Made by a program: the position numbers and the translations under genes. The notes beneath the pieces are model-generated. The model ran no database searches. It was not told the DNA's origin and was given only the letters and a program-made list of their open reading frames with translations. From Actinophytocola sp. (GTDB taxonomy: Bacteria > Actinomycetota > Actinomycetes > Mycobacteriales > Pseudonocardiaceae): a DNA stretch of 57,583 bases. Of the stretch, positions 17,999 to 28,416 are shown one piece after another. Each line of letters starts with the position of its first letter. Within the stretch, counting starts at the first letter, position 1. Where the stretch lies: the NCBI GenBank assembly GCA_009377395.1, contig WHUB01000012.1:1-57583 (forward strand), in the 5' to 3' direction.

Positions 17999-18597
17999 CT
18001 GGCGGCGTGAAGTGCTCCCAGCGCCAGATCGGCGAGCAGGTCGGTGAGTTCGGCTCTACCGAGGTAGCGGGTGTGCGGCGTGGAGTTGATGAGACCGAAC
18101 ACCGCGTGCGCGCAGGCGCGGGCTCTGGGCAGCGGCACGCTCGGCATGGCGTCGGTGATCGTGCTCGCCCATACCTCGACGTAGCGTCGCTGCAGCGCAC
18201 GGACCTGGCGCCGGTCCTCGTCGCGCAGGTTGCCGAGGTTGCGCTCCTGCACCGTGATGAGCGCGGGGTGGTCGAGGGCGAAGTCGGTGTGAAACCGCAC
18301 CAGCGCGATCAGCGCCTCGGACGGCGTGCTCGCCTCGGTCGCCCGGGTCATGCCGCCGCTGAGCAGGTTCTCGCTGATCGAGGTCAGCATTTCACCCAAT
18401 ATGGCGTCCTTGCCCCGGAAATGCCGGTAGAGTGCGGGACCAGAGACACCGACGGCCGCGCCGATGTCGTCGATACCGACGCCGTGGAAGCCGTGATGGG
18501 CGAACAGTTCGGCCGCCGCGGCCAGGATCTGTTCCCGCCGCGACGGCGTACCGGTGGCCGTGCTCCGCACGGTGCCGGCCTCGCTTGCCTCAGTCAC
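17995..18597 (-). CDS. TetR-family regulator of the divergent accD1-accA1-fadE19 operon
   Basis: About 200 aa. The N-terminal helix-turn-helix RREQILAAAAELFAHHGFHGVGIDDIGAAVGVSGPALYRHF is followed by a helical ligand domain (ALDHPALITVQERNLGNL). The same gene order (TetR divergent from an accD1-accA1-fadE19 set) is known in mycobacteria (the Rv2506 neighbourhood), where it goes with leucine/isovalerate catabolism. GTG 18597 is preferred because GGGGAG lies 10 bases upstream; the longer frame would start inside the operator region at 18643-18660. Two 16-bp operator-like copies sit between it and accD1, so it probably represses both itself and the operon. Confidence 0.85.
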   Translation of the reverse strand: MTEASEAGTVRSTATGTPSRREQILAAAAELFAHHGFHGVGIDDIGAAVGVSGPALYRHFRGKDAILGEMLTSISENLLSGGMTRATEASTPSEALIALVRFHTDFALDHPALITVQERNLGNLRDEDRRQVRALQRRYVEVWASTITDAMPSVPLPRARACAHAVFGLINSTPHTRYLGRAELTDLLADLALGALHAAR

Positions 18598-18642
18598 CGC
18601 AGAATTGCTCCCCTCGAAAGTGCGGGCCCGGTAGACGGACGC

Positions 18643-18686
18643 GTTAACACATACTAACATCGGAGATTGAGTTAACGACTACTAAC
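18643..18686. promoter_or_regulatory. Paired TetR operator-like sites before accD1
   Basis: GTTAACACATACTAAC (18643-18658) and GTTAACGACTACTAAC (18671-18686) share 13 of 16 bases, are in the same orientation and start 28 bp apart. Each has GTTA...TAAC dyad ends. They lie in the AT-rich divergent gap, the second ending 18 bases before the accD1 ATG. Best explained as operator sites for the adjacent TetR protein. Confidence 0.7.
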
Positions 18687-18704
18687 GGGGTGAGGGTACT
18701 CGGG

Positions 18705-20318
<1,614 letters not shown>

Positions 20319-20324
20319 GGGAGA

Positions 20325-22322
20325 GTGTTCGAGACAGTCCTCGTCGCCAACCGGGGTGAGATCGCGGTCCGGATCATCGGCACATTGCGCCGGATGGGCA
20401 TCACCTCGGTCGGCGTCTACAGCGACGCCGACACCGACGCGCGCCACGTCCGCGAGGCCGACATCGCGGTGCGCATCGGGCCCGCCGCCGCTGCGGAGAG
20501 CTACCTGGCGATCGACGCGATCCTCGACGCCGCCAAGCGCACCGGCGCGCAGGCTGTGCACCCCGGCTACGGCTTCCTGTCCGAGAACGCCGCGTTCGCG
20601 CGGGCCTGCGCCGACGCGGGTCTGGTCTTCATCGGCCCGCCCGCCGAGGCGATCGACGCCATGGGCGACAAGATCAGCGCCAAACGGACCGTGTCCGCCG
20701 CCGGAGTTCCCGTTGTACCCGGTGGTGCGGGCACTGCCGCCGAGCTGACCGCTGCCGCCGGCGACATCGGTTACCCGATCTTGCTCAAGCCGTCCGCGGG
20801 CGGCGGCGGCAAGGGCATGGTCGTGGTGCACGAGCCCGGCGAGCTGGCCGACGCTATCGAGTCGGCGCAGCGGGTCGCGCGCTCGGCGTTCGGCGACGAC
20901 CGGCTGCTGGCCGAGCGGTTCGTCACCAGCCCCCGCCACATCGAGATCCAGGTGCTCGCCGACAGTCACGGCAACGCCATCCACCTCGGTGAGCGCGAGT
21001 GCAGCCTGCAACGACGCCACCAGAAGATCATCGAGGAGGCGCCGTCGCCGCTGCTCGACGCCGACACCCGCGCCCGCATGGGCGCCGCCGCCGTCGACGC
21101 CGCCAAGGCCGTCGACTACGCGGGCGCGGGCACCGTCGAGTTCATCGTCTCCGCCGACCGGCCGGACGAGTTCTTCTTCATGGAGATGAACACCCGGCTG
21201 CAGGTCGAGCACCCCGTCACCGAGCTGGTTACCGGTCTCGACCTGGTGGAACAACAGGTGCGGGTCGCGGCGGGGGAGCGGCTCGGCGTCGCCCAGCACG
21301 ACGTCCGCCTCGACGGGCACGCCATCGAGGCCCGCGTCTACGCCGAGGACCCCGCGGCCGGGTTCCTGCCGACCGGTGGCAGGGTGCTCGCCGTCGCCGA
21401 ACCCGCGGGCGAAGGGGTGCGCGTCGACTCCGGGCTGCAACCGGGCACCGTGGTCGGCTCCGACTACGACCCGATGCTGGCCAAGGTCATCGCGCGCGGT
21501 GACGACCGGGAGCAGGCGCTGCTGCGCCTCGACGAGGCGCTGGCGGGCACGGCGGTGTTCGGCATCGTCACCAACGTTCCCTTCCTGCGGGCGCTGCTGG
21601 CCGACGACGACGTTCGCGCGGGCCGGATGGACACCCAGATGGTGGACCGGCTGGCCGAGCGGCTCGCGGTGGCAAGCCCGGTGCCGGACGAGGTGTTCGC
21701 CGCCGCCGCGCTGGACGAACTGCTCGGCATGCAACCGACGGCTGAGTGGGTGGACCCGTGGGCCGTGCCCACCGGCTGGCGGCTCGGCGGCGCCATCGGC
21801 ACCCTGTTCCGGCTCACCTGCGGCGGCCGCGACGTCACCGTGCGCGTCACCGGCCCCCCGCACGACGCCACCGTGACCGTCGACGACGGCGAACCCATCC
21901 CGGCGCGGGCGGTCCGGCGTGGCGCCGACGTCCTCGAGCTCACCTACGGCGGACGTCGCCGCGGCTACGGCCGGGTGATGGACGAGCGCGCCGACACGCT
22001 GTGGTTGGCCGAGGGCGGGCGCACCTGGGCGGTCGCCGAGCACTCGCTGCTCGACGTCGACGCCACCGCCACGGGCGAGGCGGGCCCGGTGACCAGCCCG
22101 ATGCCGGGCACCGTGCTCGCCGTCAAGGTCGAACTCGACGCCGAGGTCAGCGCCGGACAGCCGCTGCTCGTCGTCGAAGCGATGAAGATGGAACACACGA
22201 TCACCGCGCCGATCGACGGCGTGGTCAGCGAAATCGCCGTCAAGGCGGGCCAAAAGGTCGCACTTGAGGAAACCCTCGCCGTGGTGACTCCACGCGAGAT
22301 CGAAAAGGAGCAACAGCCATGA
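20325..22322 (+). CDS. accA1: Acyl-CoA carboxylase biotin carboxylase / BCCP subunit
   Basis: 665 aa. ATP-dependent carboxylation of biotin plus the biotin carrier. The N-terminal biotin carboxylase starts [31 protein letters not shown], the glycine-rich ATP loop [14 protein letters not shown] (about 150-165), [23 protein letters not shown] ([14 protein letters not shown]) and [14 protein letters not shown] follow. A middle BT-type region precedes the C-terminal biotinyl domain with the biotinylated Lys in [14 protein letters not shown] start with GAGGGAG just upstream. The stop overlaps the fadE19 start as ATGA, so the operon is accD1-accA1-fadE19. Confidence 0.95.
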   Translation: MFETVLVANRGEIAVRIIGTLRRMGITSVGVYSDADTDARHVREADIAVRIGPAAAAESYLAIDAILDAAKRTGAQAVHPGYGFLSENAAFARACADAGLVFIGPPAEAIDAMGDKISAKRTVSAAGVPVVPGGAGTAAELTAAAGDIGYPILLKPSAGGGGKGMVVVHEPGELADAIESAQRVARSAFGDDRLLAERFVTSPRHIEIQVLADSHGNAIHLGERECSLQRRHQKIIEEAPSPLLDADTRARMGAAAVDAAKAVDYAGAGTVEFIVSADRPDEFFFMEMNTRLQVEHPVTELVTGLDLVEQQVRVAAGERLGVAQHDVRLDGHAIEARVYAEDPAAGFLPTGGRVLAVAEPAGEGVRVDSGLQPGTVVGSDYDPMLAKVIARGDDREQALLRLDEALAGTAVFGIVTNVPFLRALLADDDVRAGRMDTQMVDRLAERLAVASPVPDEVFAAAALDELLGMQPTAEWVDPWAVPTGWRLGGAIGTLFRLTCGGRDVTVRVTGPPHDATVTVDDGEPIPARAVRRGADVLELTYGGRRRGYGRVMDERADTLWLAEGGRTWAVAEHSLLDVDATATGEAGPVTSPMPGTVLAVKVELDAEVSAGQPLLVVEAMKMEHTITAPIDGVVSEIAVKAGQKVALEETLAVVTPREIEKEQQP

Positions 22323-23509
22323 TCGACGTCCGGTTGGACGACACCTACGAGACGCTGCGCAAGACGGTCGAGGACTTCGCGCAGCGCGAGGTCGCACCGG
22401 TGATCGGTGACTTCTACGAGCGCGAGGAGTTCCCCTACGGCATCGTCGCCCAGATGGCGGAGATGGGGCTGTTCGGCCTGCCGTTCCCTGAGAAGTACGA
22501 CGGCATGGGCGGCGACTACTTCGCGCTCTGCCTCGCGCTCGAGGAGCTGGCGCGGGTGGACTCCTCGGTGGCGATCACGCTGGAGGCGGGCGTGTCGCTC
22601 GGTGCGATGCCGATCTACCGCTTCGGCACCGAGGAGCAGAAAGAGCAGTGGCTGCCCGCGATGTGCCGGGGCGAGACGCTGGGCGCCTTCGGCCTGACCG
22701 AGCCCGGCGGCGGCTCCGACGCGGGCGCGACCAAGACCACCGCGAAGATCGACTGCAGTGGGGGTACCCCCGCCAATGAGGGCGTAGCCGGTGGGGGACA
22801 CTGGGTGATCAACGGCAGCAAGTCGTTCATCACCAACTCCGGCACCGACATCACGTCGCTGGTCACCGTCACCGCCGTCACCGGCACCAAGGACAACGGC
22901 GGCAAGGAGATCTCGGCGATCATCGTGCCGTCCGGCACGCCGGGCTTCACGGTGGAGAAGAAGTACTCCAAGGTCGGCTGGAACGCCTCCGACACGCACG
23001 GGCTGTCGTTCGACGACGTCCGCGTGCCGCAGGAAAACGTGGTCGGCCAGCGCGGCCGTGGCTACGCCCAGTTCCTGTCCATTCTGGACGAAGGCAGGAT
23101 CGCGATCGCCGCGCTGTCGGTGGGTTTGGCGCAGGGCTGCGTCGACGAGTGCCTGCGGTACGTGCGCGAGCGGGAGGCGTTCGGCCGCCCGATCGGGGAG
23201 TACCAGGCGATCCAGTTCAAGATCGCCGACATGGAGATGCGCACCCACAACGCACGGCTGGCCTACTACGCGGCGGCATCGAAGATGCTGCGCGGCGAGC
23301 CGTTCAAGAAGGAGGCGGCGATCGCGAAGCTGACGTCGTCCAACGCGGCGATGGACAACGCGCGCGAGGCGACGCAGATCTTCGGCGGCTACGGCTTCAT
23401 GAACGAGTTCCCGGTCGGCCGGTTCTACCGCGACGCCAAGATCCTCGAGGTCGGCGAGGGCACCAGCGAGGTCCAGCGCATGCTCATCGCCCGCGAGCTC
23501 GGCCTCTGA
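22319..23509 (+). CDS. fadE19: Acyl-CoA dehydrogenase (isovaleryl/branched-chain type) carrying an in-frame insertion
   Basis: 396 aa FAD enzyme oxidising an acyl-CoA to the enoyl-CoA. Seen: [32 protein letters not shown], the [13 protein letters not shown] beta domain, [20 protein letters not shown] and the C-terminal [20 protein letters not shown] / [19 protein letters not shown]. Gene order after accA1 and the TetR context suggest branched-chain (leucine-derived) substrates. Residues about 146-160, [15 protein letters not shown], interrupt the loop before [10 protein letters not shown]; relatives have only one or two residues there. The extra codons coincide with a 48-bp palindromic element (22756-22803). 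The reading frame is intact and the active-site regions are complete, so the enzyme may still work. Confidence 0.93.
   Translation: MIDVRLDDTYETLRKTVEDFAQREVAPVIGDFYEREEFPYGIVAQMAEMGLFGLPFPEKYDGMGGDYFALCLALEELARVDSSVAITLEAGVSLGAMPIYRFGTEEQKEQWLPAMCRGETLGAFGLTEPGGGSDAGATKTTAKIDCSGGTPANEGVAGGGHWVINGSKSFITNSGTDITSLVTVTAVTGTKDNGGKEISAIIVPSGTPGFTVEKKYSKVGWNASDTHGLSFDDVRVPQENVVGQRGRGYAQFLSILDEGRIAIAALSVGLAQGCVDECLRYVREREAFGRPIGEYQAIQFKIADMEMRTHNARLAYYAAASKMLRGEPFKKEAAIAKLTSSNAAMDNAREATQIFGGYGFMNEFPVGRFYRDAKILEVGEGTSEVQRMLIARELGL
22756..22803. repeat. 48-bp palindromic element inserted in frame in fadE19
   Basis: Outer arms CAGTG (22756-22760) and CACTG (22799-22803), then inner arms CCCCCGCC (22767-22774) and GGTGGGGG (22790-22797, one G-T pair), around a 15-base loop. 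The 5' side also reads GGGGGTACCCCC. At 48 bp the element equals 16 codons and encodes a Gly/Ser/Thr-rich peptide in a surface-loop position. It looks like a small mobile palindrome tolerated in a coding sequence, in the manner known for Rickettsia palindromic elements; the latter is an analogy, not homology. Confidence 0.7.
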
Positions 23510-23515
23510 GTTTGC

Positions 23516-23603
23516 GCGAGTCCCGCGTTGTGGTGCCGCGAGTCCCGACTTCCGGCGCGGTGAGTTCCGACTTCCGGGGCTGCGAGTCCCGCGAGCTCGG
23601 CCG
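23516..23603. repeat. 22-bp-period repeat array filling a convergent intergenic gap (locus 2)
   Basis: GCGAGTCCC occurs at 23516, 23538 and 23582, and the variant GTGAGTTCC at 23560, exactly 22 bp apart. The variable halves begin GCGTTGTGG, GACTTCCGG and GACTTCCGG, matching the units of the 2.4-kb array read on its minus strand. The array lies between the stops of fadE19 and the convergent molybdopterin oxidoreductase gene, starting 7 bases after the first. Confidence 0.85.
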
Positions 23604-23605
23604 GC

Positions 23606-24709
23606 TCACCGGACGGTGACGTCGACCCGCTGCGCCATGTTGTTGGCCATGCCCTGCCGGTTCCACGGCTGCTCGGCCGGCTGCACCTCGCCCCGGTCGT
23701 CGGTGGCGCGCACGCACAGCTCGTAGTCGCCCGGCATGCCGGCGTGCCAGGTCAGCCGCCACGACCGCCAGGCACGCGGACCGGCCTGCTCACCCAGCTC
23801 GGCCTCCCGCCAGCTCGCGCCGCCGTCGGTGCTGACCTCGACCCTCGCGACGGTGCCCGTGCCGGTCCACGCGCGCCCGAACAGTGCCACCTCACCGGCG
23901 TCCACGATCCGCCTGCGGGTCTGGAAGTCCGGGAATCCCGGTGGCGCCAGCAACGCCTTGGGCCGGACGCGGGTGACCGGCTCGCCCGGGTCATCGGCGT
24001 CCTGCTTGAGCCGGTACGCCGTCGCGTTCTGGAAGCCGGTGAACGGTTCGGCCTGCACCGTGATCTCGCGCAGCCACTTCACGTGCGCCATGCCGTACCA
24101 GCCCGGCGCGATCAGCCGAACCGGCGCGCCGTGCTGCGGCGGCAGCGGCATTCCGTTCATCTCGTAGGCCAGCAGCACGTCGTCGGCGGTTGCGTCGGCG
24201 ACCGACAGTGATCGCGCGTAGTCCTGCTCGACGCCGCGTTCGGTGCCGTGGTCCTGACCGGTGAACACGACGTCGACCGCGTCCGGCGCGATGCCCGCCT
24301 CCCGCAGCAACGGCGCCAGCGGCGTGCCGGTCCACTGCGCCGTGCCGACCGCCTCGTCCAGCCACGGCTGGCTGATCGGACGGGGCAGGAACCGGGCACG
24401 TCCGTTGCCCGCGCATTCCAGCGTCACCGTGTGGGTCACCTGCGGCCGCTCCCGCAGCCGCGCGAGGTCCAGCTCGACCGGGCGTTCCACCGCGCCATTG
24501 ATCGTCAGCCGCCAGGACGCCGGGTCCACAAACGGGATGTCGTAGTGCACCAGCAGGTAGTGCAGGCCCGGCGGGGTGATGTCGTAGCGCAGCGCCTCCA
24601 GCGGCATGCCGTGGTTGCGGGCCGCGAGCTTGAGCTCGTCGGCCGAGATGCCTTCGGCCGGTGCGGCCACCCTGGCCAGCTCGCCGGGTCGCGCGGAGAC
24701 CGAGGTCAT
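23606..24709 (-). CDS. Sulfite oxidase-family molybdopterin oxidoreductase
   Basis: 367 aa. The Mo-cofactor domain has the ligand Cys in TVTLECAGNGRARF (about residue 99). Cofactor-binding stretches are FTGQDHGTERGVEQDYARSL, YEMNGMPLPPQHGAPVRLI and the PGWYGMAHVKWL block. A C-terminal dimerisation (Ig-like) domain carries GRAWTGTGTVARVEVSTDGG. No heme domain and no signal peptide, so it is a cytosolic SorA/SUOX-like or YedY-like enzyme with an unknown acceptor. The substrate may be sulfite or an S/N-oxide. Start ATG 24709 has GGGAGGAG 7 bases upstream. The divergent neighbour is a VOC protein gene. Confidence 0.87.
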   Translation of the reverse strand: MTSVSARPGELARVAAPAEGISADELKLAARNHGMPLEALRYDITPPGLHYLLVHYDIPFVDPASWRLTINGAVERPVELDLARLRERPQVTHTVTLECAGNGRARFLPRPISQPWLDEAVGTAQWTGTPLAPLLREAGIAPDAVDVVFTGQDHGTERGVEQDYARSLSVADATADDVLLAYEMNGMPLPPQHGAPVRLIAPGWYGMAHVKWLREITVQAEPFTGFQNATAYRLKQDADDPGEPVTRVRPKALLAPPGFPDFQTRRRIVDAGEVALFGRAWTGTGTVARVEVSTDGGASWREAELGEQAGPRAWRSWRLTWHAGMPGDYELCVRATDDRGEVQPAEQPWNRQGMANNMAQRVDVTVR

Positions 24710-24858
24710 GGTCGCTCCTCCCTGTACGACGTCAGGAACTCAAGTCTCGTCCGTGCGGGTAGTCAGGACAAGGTGCCCGAAGAACGGTTTTTGTCGGTCC
24801 CCCGGGCTAGGCTCCGATCGAGGGTTCCATTGACGGTGCAGATCGAAAGGTTGAGACC

Positions 24859-25320
24859 ATGCCCAATCCCATTCCCGACGGTTATCCCCGGATGATGCCG
24901 CACGTGACCGTGCGCGGCGCCGCCAAGGCGATGGACTACTACATCGACGTCTTCGGCGCCAAGCAGCGTGGTGACCGCTTCACCATGCCGGACGGCTCCA
25001 TCGCACACGCGGAGCTGCAGATCGGCGACGCGGTGCTGATGCTGGCCGACGAGAACCAGGACTTCGGCAACACGAGCCCGCAGGCGCTCGGCGGCACGCC
25101 CGTGACGATGATGATCTACGTCGAGGACGTCGACGCGACCGTCGAGAAGGCGGTCAGCAAAGGGGCCACTTTGGAGAGGCCGGTCAACGACGAGTTCTAC
25201 GGCGACCGGGTCGGAAACATCACCGATCCGTTCGGCCATGTCTGGCACGTTGCCAGCCACGTCGAGGACGTCTCCGAGGAGGAGATGGCCAAGCGGGTGA
25301 GCGACATGTTCGGCGGCTGA
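24859..25320 (+). CDS. VOC-family protein (PhnB/glyoxalase-like)
   Basis: 153 aa with two babbab modules. The first runs MMPHVTVRGAAKAMDYYIDVFGAKQ, the second VTMMIYVEDVDATVEKAVSKGATL and ends DRVGNITDPFGHVWHVASHVEDV. This is the PhnB/bleomycin-resistance-like arrangement. Metal ligands would be among the His/Glu of the strands (HAELQIG, GHVWHVA). Probably a small-molecule lyase, isomerase or binding protein; the substrate is not evident. GAAAGG lies 9 bases before the ATG. Confidence 0.85.
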   Translation: MPNPIPDGYPRMMPHVTVRGAAKAMDYYIDVFGAKQRGDRFTMPDGSIAHAELQIGDAVLMLADENQDFGNTSPQALGGTPVTMMIYVEDVDATVEKAVSKGATLERPVNDEFYGDRVGNITDPFGHVWHVASHVEDVSEEEMAKRVSDMFGG

Positions 25321-25348
25321 CCGTCCATTTCATACTCGACGGTCGGCG

Positions 25349-26035
25349 TTACCGAACCAGCGTGGTGCGGTACGCCTCCAGCCGGTCGGCCAGTTCGGCC
25401 GGCCGGCTCAGCGCGACGAGGTGTCCGCCAGGCATCTCGTCGACGTCCAGTTCGAGGCGTTCCTTGACGACGCGGCGCTGAAACTCCAGGGGAAAGAACC
25501 GGTCGTCGCGGCCCTGCAGGAACCGGGTCGGCACCTCCGGCCAGTCGTCGAGCGGCCACGGCGGGCGCATCGGCGTCATCGACTGCTCGGGCTCGTCCTG
25601 CGCCGTCGCTTCCGCCACGACGTGCTCGGGCACATCGTGGAAGAAGTCCGCGAGCAGGTCGAAGCCGCCGCCGCGTCCCTCGCGGGCCGCGTGCTCGGCC
25701 TTCGCCTCGGCGTGGCCGGTCGCCTCCCACCAGTCGTCCGGCGACTCACCCGGCAGCGGAACCATGGCGTTGAGCAGGATGAGCAGGCTGACGTCGGCGC
25801 GGTCGCACACCAGCGGCGCCGTGAATCCGCCGAGCGACTGCGCCACCAGCGTGACGTCGGTGCGAGCGCCGATCGCGTCGACAACCGCGTCGGCGTACTC
25901 GACGAGTCCTGCTGAGTTGTCGGCGGCGGGCAGGTCGACGGCGATGGCCTCCTGGCCGCGCGCCGCCAGCTCGGGAACCAGGCGATGGAAGTACCAAGCC
26001 TGGCCGCCCGCGCCGGGGATAAGTACATAGGTCAT
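25349..26035 (-). CDS. Alpha/beta hydrolase
   Basis: About 228 aa, cytosolic. N-terminal strand TYVLIPGAGGQAWYFHRLVP provides the oxyanion loop. The nucleophile elbow is unusual: VTLVAQSLGGFTAPLV has A-Q-S-L-G with Ser near 84 and Gln before it, as in small esterases of the EstC/salicylate-binding type. A cap of about 70 residues rich in Glu/His follows, and the C-terminal His is in MPGGHLVALSRP. ATG 26035 is set by GAGGGGGA just upstream; the frame extends to 26155 but without a ribosome site. Substrate unknown. Confidence 0.85.
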   Translation of the reverse strand: MTYVLIPGAGGQAWYFHRLVPELAARGQEAIAVDLPAADNSAGLVEYADAVVDAIGARTDVTLVAQSLGGFTAPLVCDRADVSLLILLNAMVPLPGESPDDWWEATGHAEAKAEHAAREGRGGGFDLLADFFHDVPEHVVAEATAQDEPEQSMTPMRPPWPLDDWPEVPTRFLQGRDDRFFPLEFQRRVVKERLELDVDEMPGGHLVALSRPAELADRLEAYRTTLVR

Positions 26036-26193
26036 CGATTCCCCCTCTTGTCCTCCGGCAAGAAAGGCCACTGTAGCCGACCGAAACGCAGGGAACGGAC
26101 AAGCCCAACGAAGTCGCCGATCGTGCGTACCGGAAAGCAGGGTGCCTCGTTGCATTGAGCATCGGATGGGTGTTCGGTGTCAAGGAGTCTGTG

Positions 26194-27195
26194 ATGTCCG
26201 GTAAGTTCCGCATGCTGGTGTGCGCTGCCGCCGCGTCGTTGTTGCTGCCCGTAGCGCAGGCGAGCGCCGCCGAGCCACTGCCGTGGCCGCTGCCGGGTTC
26301 GCCACCGCTGCCGCCGGACTACACCGTGCCGTACCTGCCCGCGGTGAATCCGGTGTGTGTGGAGGGAAAGCTGTCGTGCGTGCTGCAACTGGAGACCACG
26401 CTGCAGCAGAAGGTCGCCGCGCTCGGCTGTGACCACGACGCGGTCTTCGCCGACGCCTACCTGACCATCACACGCGGCTACATCGAGTCCGCCACCGATC
26501 CGGACTACTTCGACGACCTGGTGCGGATCGACCCGCTGGCGGTGCGTGGAACCTACGACCGGCCGGACCGCGTCAACCACGAGGTGCGCAACTACGCCCA
26601 GGAGTACCTCGACCAGTACGCGGCATGGCATTCCGGCAACCTCGGTGAGGTGGCGCCGTCATGGCGGATCGCATTCCAAGCGGCCGACGACGAATCCGTG
26701 ACGGCGACGGGGGATCTGCTGCTCCAGCTCAACGCGCACATCCGGCGGGACAATGCGATCCGCGCGATCGAGCAGACCGAGGGCGTGCTGCGGGTCGACG
26801 GCCCGATGCCGGATGCGTCCGGGCGGCTCGACCATGACCGCATCAGCGACGTCCTGCAGGAGAACGCCGAGTTCATGACCGACCGGCTCGCCGACCGCTA
26901 TGACCCGTCGCTGAATGACAGTAACGAGTCGCTGGGCATGGTGATCGACCCGAAGAGCATCTACCTGCTCATCTCGTCGTGGCGAGAGGAGGCGTGGCGC
27001 AACGCCGAGCAACTGCGGCATGCTCGCGCGGCCGGTGGCGTCGATGGGCCGCTGTACCAAGCGAAACTGGCCGAGATCGAGGCGTCGGCAGAGGCCGCCG
27101 CGTACGCGATCCTGGAAGCCACCCGCACCACCCCCGAAGACAATGAAACTCGGCGGCAGTACTGCCTCGACCACCTCGGCACCGGCACGCCCTGA
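26194..27195 (+). CDS. Secreted DUF5995-family protein
   Basis: About 333 aa. A clear Sec signal peptide: MSGKFRMLVCAAAASLLLPVAQASAAEP, with a likely cut after ASA. A Pro-rich spacer (PLPWPLPGSPPLPPDY) follows. Then a mostly helical domain contains LLQLNAHIRRDNAIRAI, the recognisable DUF5995 motif, and W-rich C-terminal helices (ISSWREEAWRNAEQL). Four Cys in the mature part could form disulfides. The family's function is not known to me. ATG 26194 is chosen for the AAGGAG 8 bases upstream and the signal peptide; the frame opens at 26155. Confidence 0.75.
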   Translation: MSGKFRMLVCAAAASLLLPVAQASAAEPLPWPLPGSPPLPPDYTVPYLPAVNPVCVEGKLSCVLQLETTLQQKVAALGCDHDAVFADAYLTITRGYIESATDPDYFDDLVRIDPLAVRGTYDRPDRVNHEVRNYAQEYLDQYAAWHSGNLGEVAPSWRIAFQAADDESVTATGDLLLQLNAHIRRDNAIRAIEQTEGVLRVDGPMPDASGRLDHDRISDVLQENAEFMTDRLADRYDPSLNDSNESLGMVIDPKSIYLLISSWREEAWRNAEQLRHARAAGGVDGPLYQAKLAEIEASAEAAAYAILEATRTTPEDNETRRQYCLDHLGTGTP

Positions 27196-27242
27196 CCTGC
27201 GACTCGCCGGTCTGCGATCTAACGCGCACAGCCTCGCGCATG

Positions 27243-27269
27243 TGATACTTAAAGGTATCTTAGGTATCA
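27243..27269. promoter_or_regulatory. AT-rich palindrome upstream of the Fic gene
   Basis: A 27-bp interrupted palindrome with outer arms TGATAC (27243-27248) and GTATCA (27264-27269) and inner arms TAA / TTA. The middle repeats GGTATC, so GGTATC occurs twice 9 bases apart. It is markedly AT-rich for this chromosome and lies 46-72 bases before the Fic reading frame. Probably an operator, perhaps for the winged-helix tail of the Fic protein itself. Confidence 0.45.
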
Positions 27270-27314
27270 TATCGTGCTGATGATGAGAGTTAGGTAGCAC
27301 ATGCCGAACAGTAC

Positions 27315-28384
27315 GTGCTGACCTTCGACGATCGACTCGTACGCCTGCTCTCCGACGCCGATCGCACCCTCGGCCAGCTCGCCGGTGTGGGGCGCACCTT
27401 GCCGAGCCCGCACTTGTTCACCCGGGCGCTGCTCCGTCGAGAGGCGGTCTTGTCCAGCCGTATCGAGGGTACCCAGGCCACCCTGTCGGACCTGGTGTTG
27501 TTCGAGGTCGAGCCCAGTCACGAGACTGTCGGCGACGTTCGTGAGGTGGCGAACTACGTCACCGCCATGGACTACCTGCTCGACCCCGGACAACACGCCC
27601 CCGTCGGGCTGTGGCTGCTGCGCCAAGCCCACCGCGTCCTCATGACCGGCGTTCGCGGAGAACACGCCAATCCGGGCAACTTCCGCGACACGCAGAACTG
27701 GATCGGCTCGGCCGGTGGTGGCATCGAGGATGCCTTCTACGTTCCACCGCCGCCGCCGGAGCATCTGGCTCAGTGTCTCGACGAGTTCGAGAGCTATCTG
27801 GGGCAGGCGAACACCTTTCCACCGTTGGTGGAGGTCGCGTGTCTGCACTACCAGTTCGAGGCGATCCACCCGTTCCGGGACGGCAACGGACGCGTTGGCC
27901 GACTGCTCGTCACCCTGCCATGGTCCAATGGGGACTGTTACCCGGGCCGATGCTCGATTTTTCCGCCTACATCGAACGGAACCGGAAGGAATACTACGAG
28001 CGACTGCTGGCGGTATCGACCAACGGCGACTGGCCAGGATGGATCAGCTTCTTCCTGCGTGTCATCGCCGTGCAGGCCGAGGATGTACTCCAACGCGCCG
28101 AAGCCCTCCAGCGACTGCGTGACGACTATCGGTCCCGCGTGACTGGCGTACGAGCCTCCAGTCTCCTGCCGAAGCTCGTGGACACCCTCTTTGAAACGCC
28201 CGCACTCACCATCGCCTCCGCGCAACAAGCCCTGAACATCACCCATCGAGCCGCTACCGTGAACATCGAGCGGCTGGTGGAGGAAGGCTTGCTCGACGAG
28301 GTACCCAAGGCTGGGCGGACCCGGCGCTTTATTGCTCGTCGGATCCTCGATGTCATCAACGGCCATCGAGGCACCAGCGCGTAA
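27315..28384 (+). pseudogene. Fic-family protein, frameshifted after the Fic motif
   Basis: The first frame (from GTG 27315) encodes the Fic N-terminal domain with the inhibitory-type motif SSRIEGTQATLSDL and the full active site HPFRDGNGRVGR. Immediately afterwards, near 27915-27920, homology jumps by one base to another frame. That frame carries the expected continuation QWGLLPGPMLDFSAYIERNR and a C-terminal winged-helix segment, ending at 28384. A single missing base would restore one chain of about 356 aa. Fic proteins usually AMPylate targets. The N-terminus is also shorter than usual; an ATG at 27301 with a better ribosome site reads only 6 codons. Alternatives are a sequencing error, or separate translation of the tail from ATG 27920 (154 aa). 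Confidence 0.75.
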
Positions 28385-28416
28385 ATCACGCCCGTGCCCC
28401 GATGGCTTTCCGTCTC

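Noticed and set aside
22756..22803. Intein or group I intron inside fadE19
   Set aside because: Only 48 bp with no splicing motifs; far too short.
27301..27321. ATG with a better ribosome site just before the Fic frame
   Set aside because: It reads only six codons before TGA. It could be a mini leader peptide or a remnant of a second frameshift, but there is not enough evidence to call a gene.
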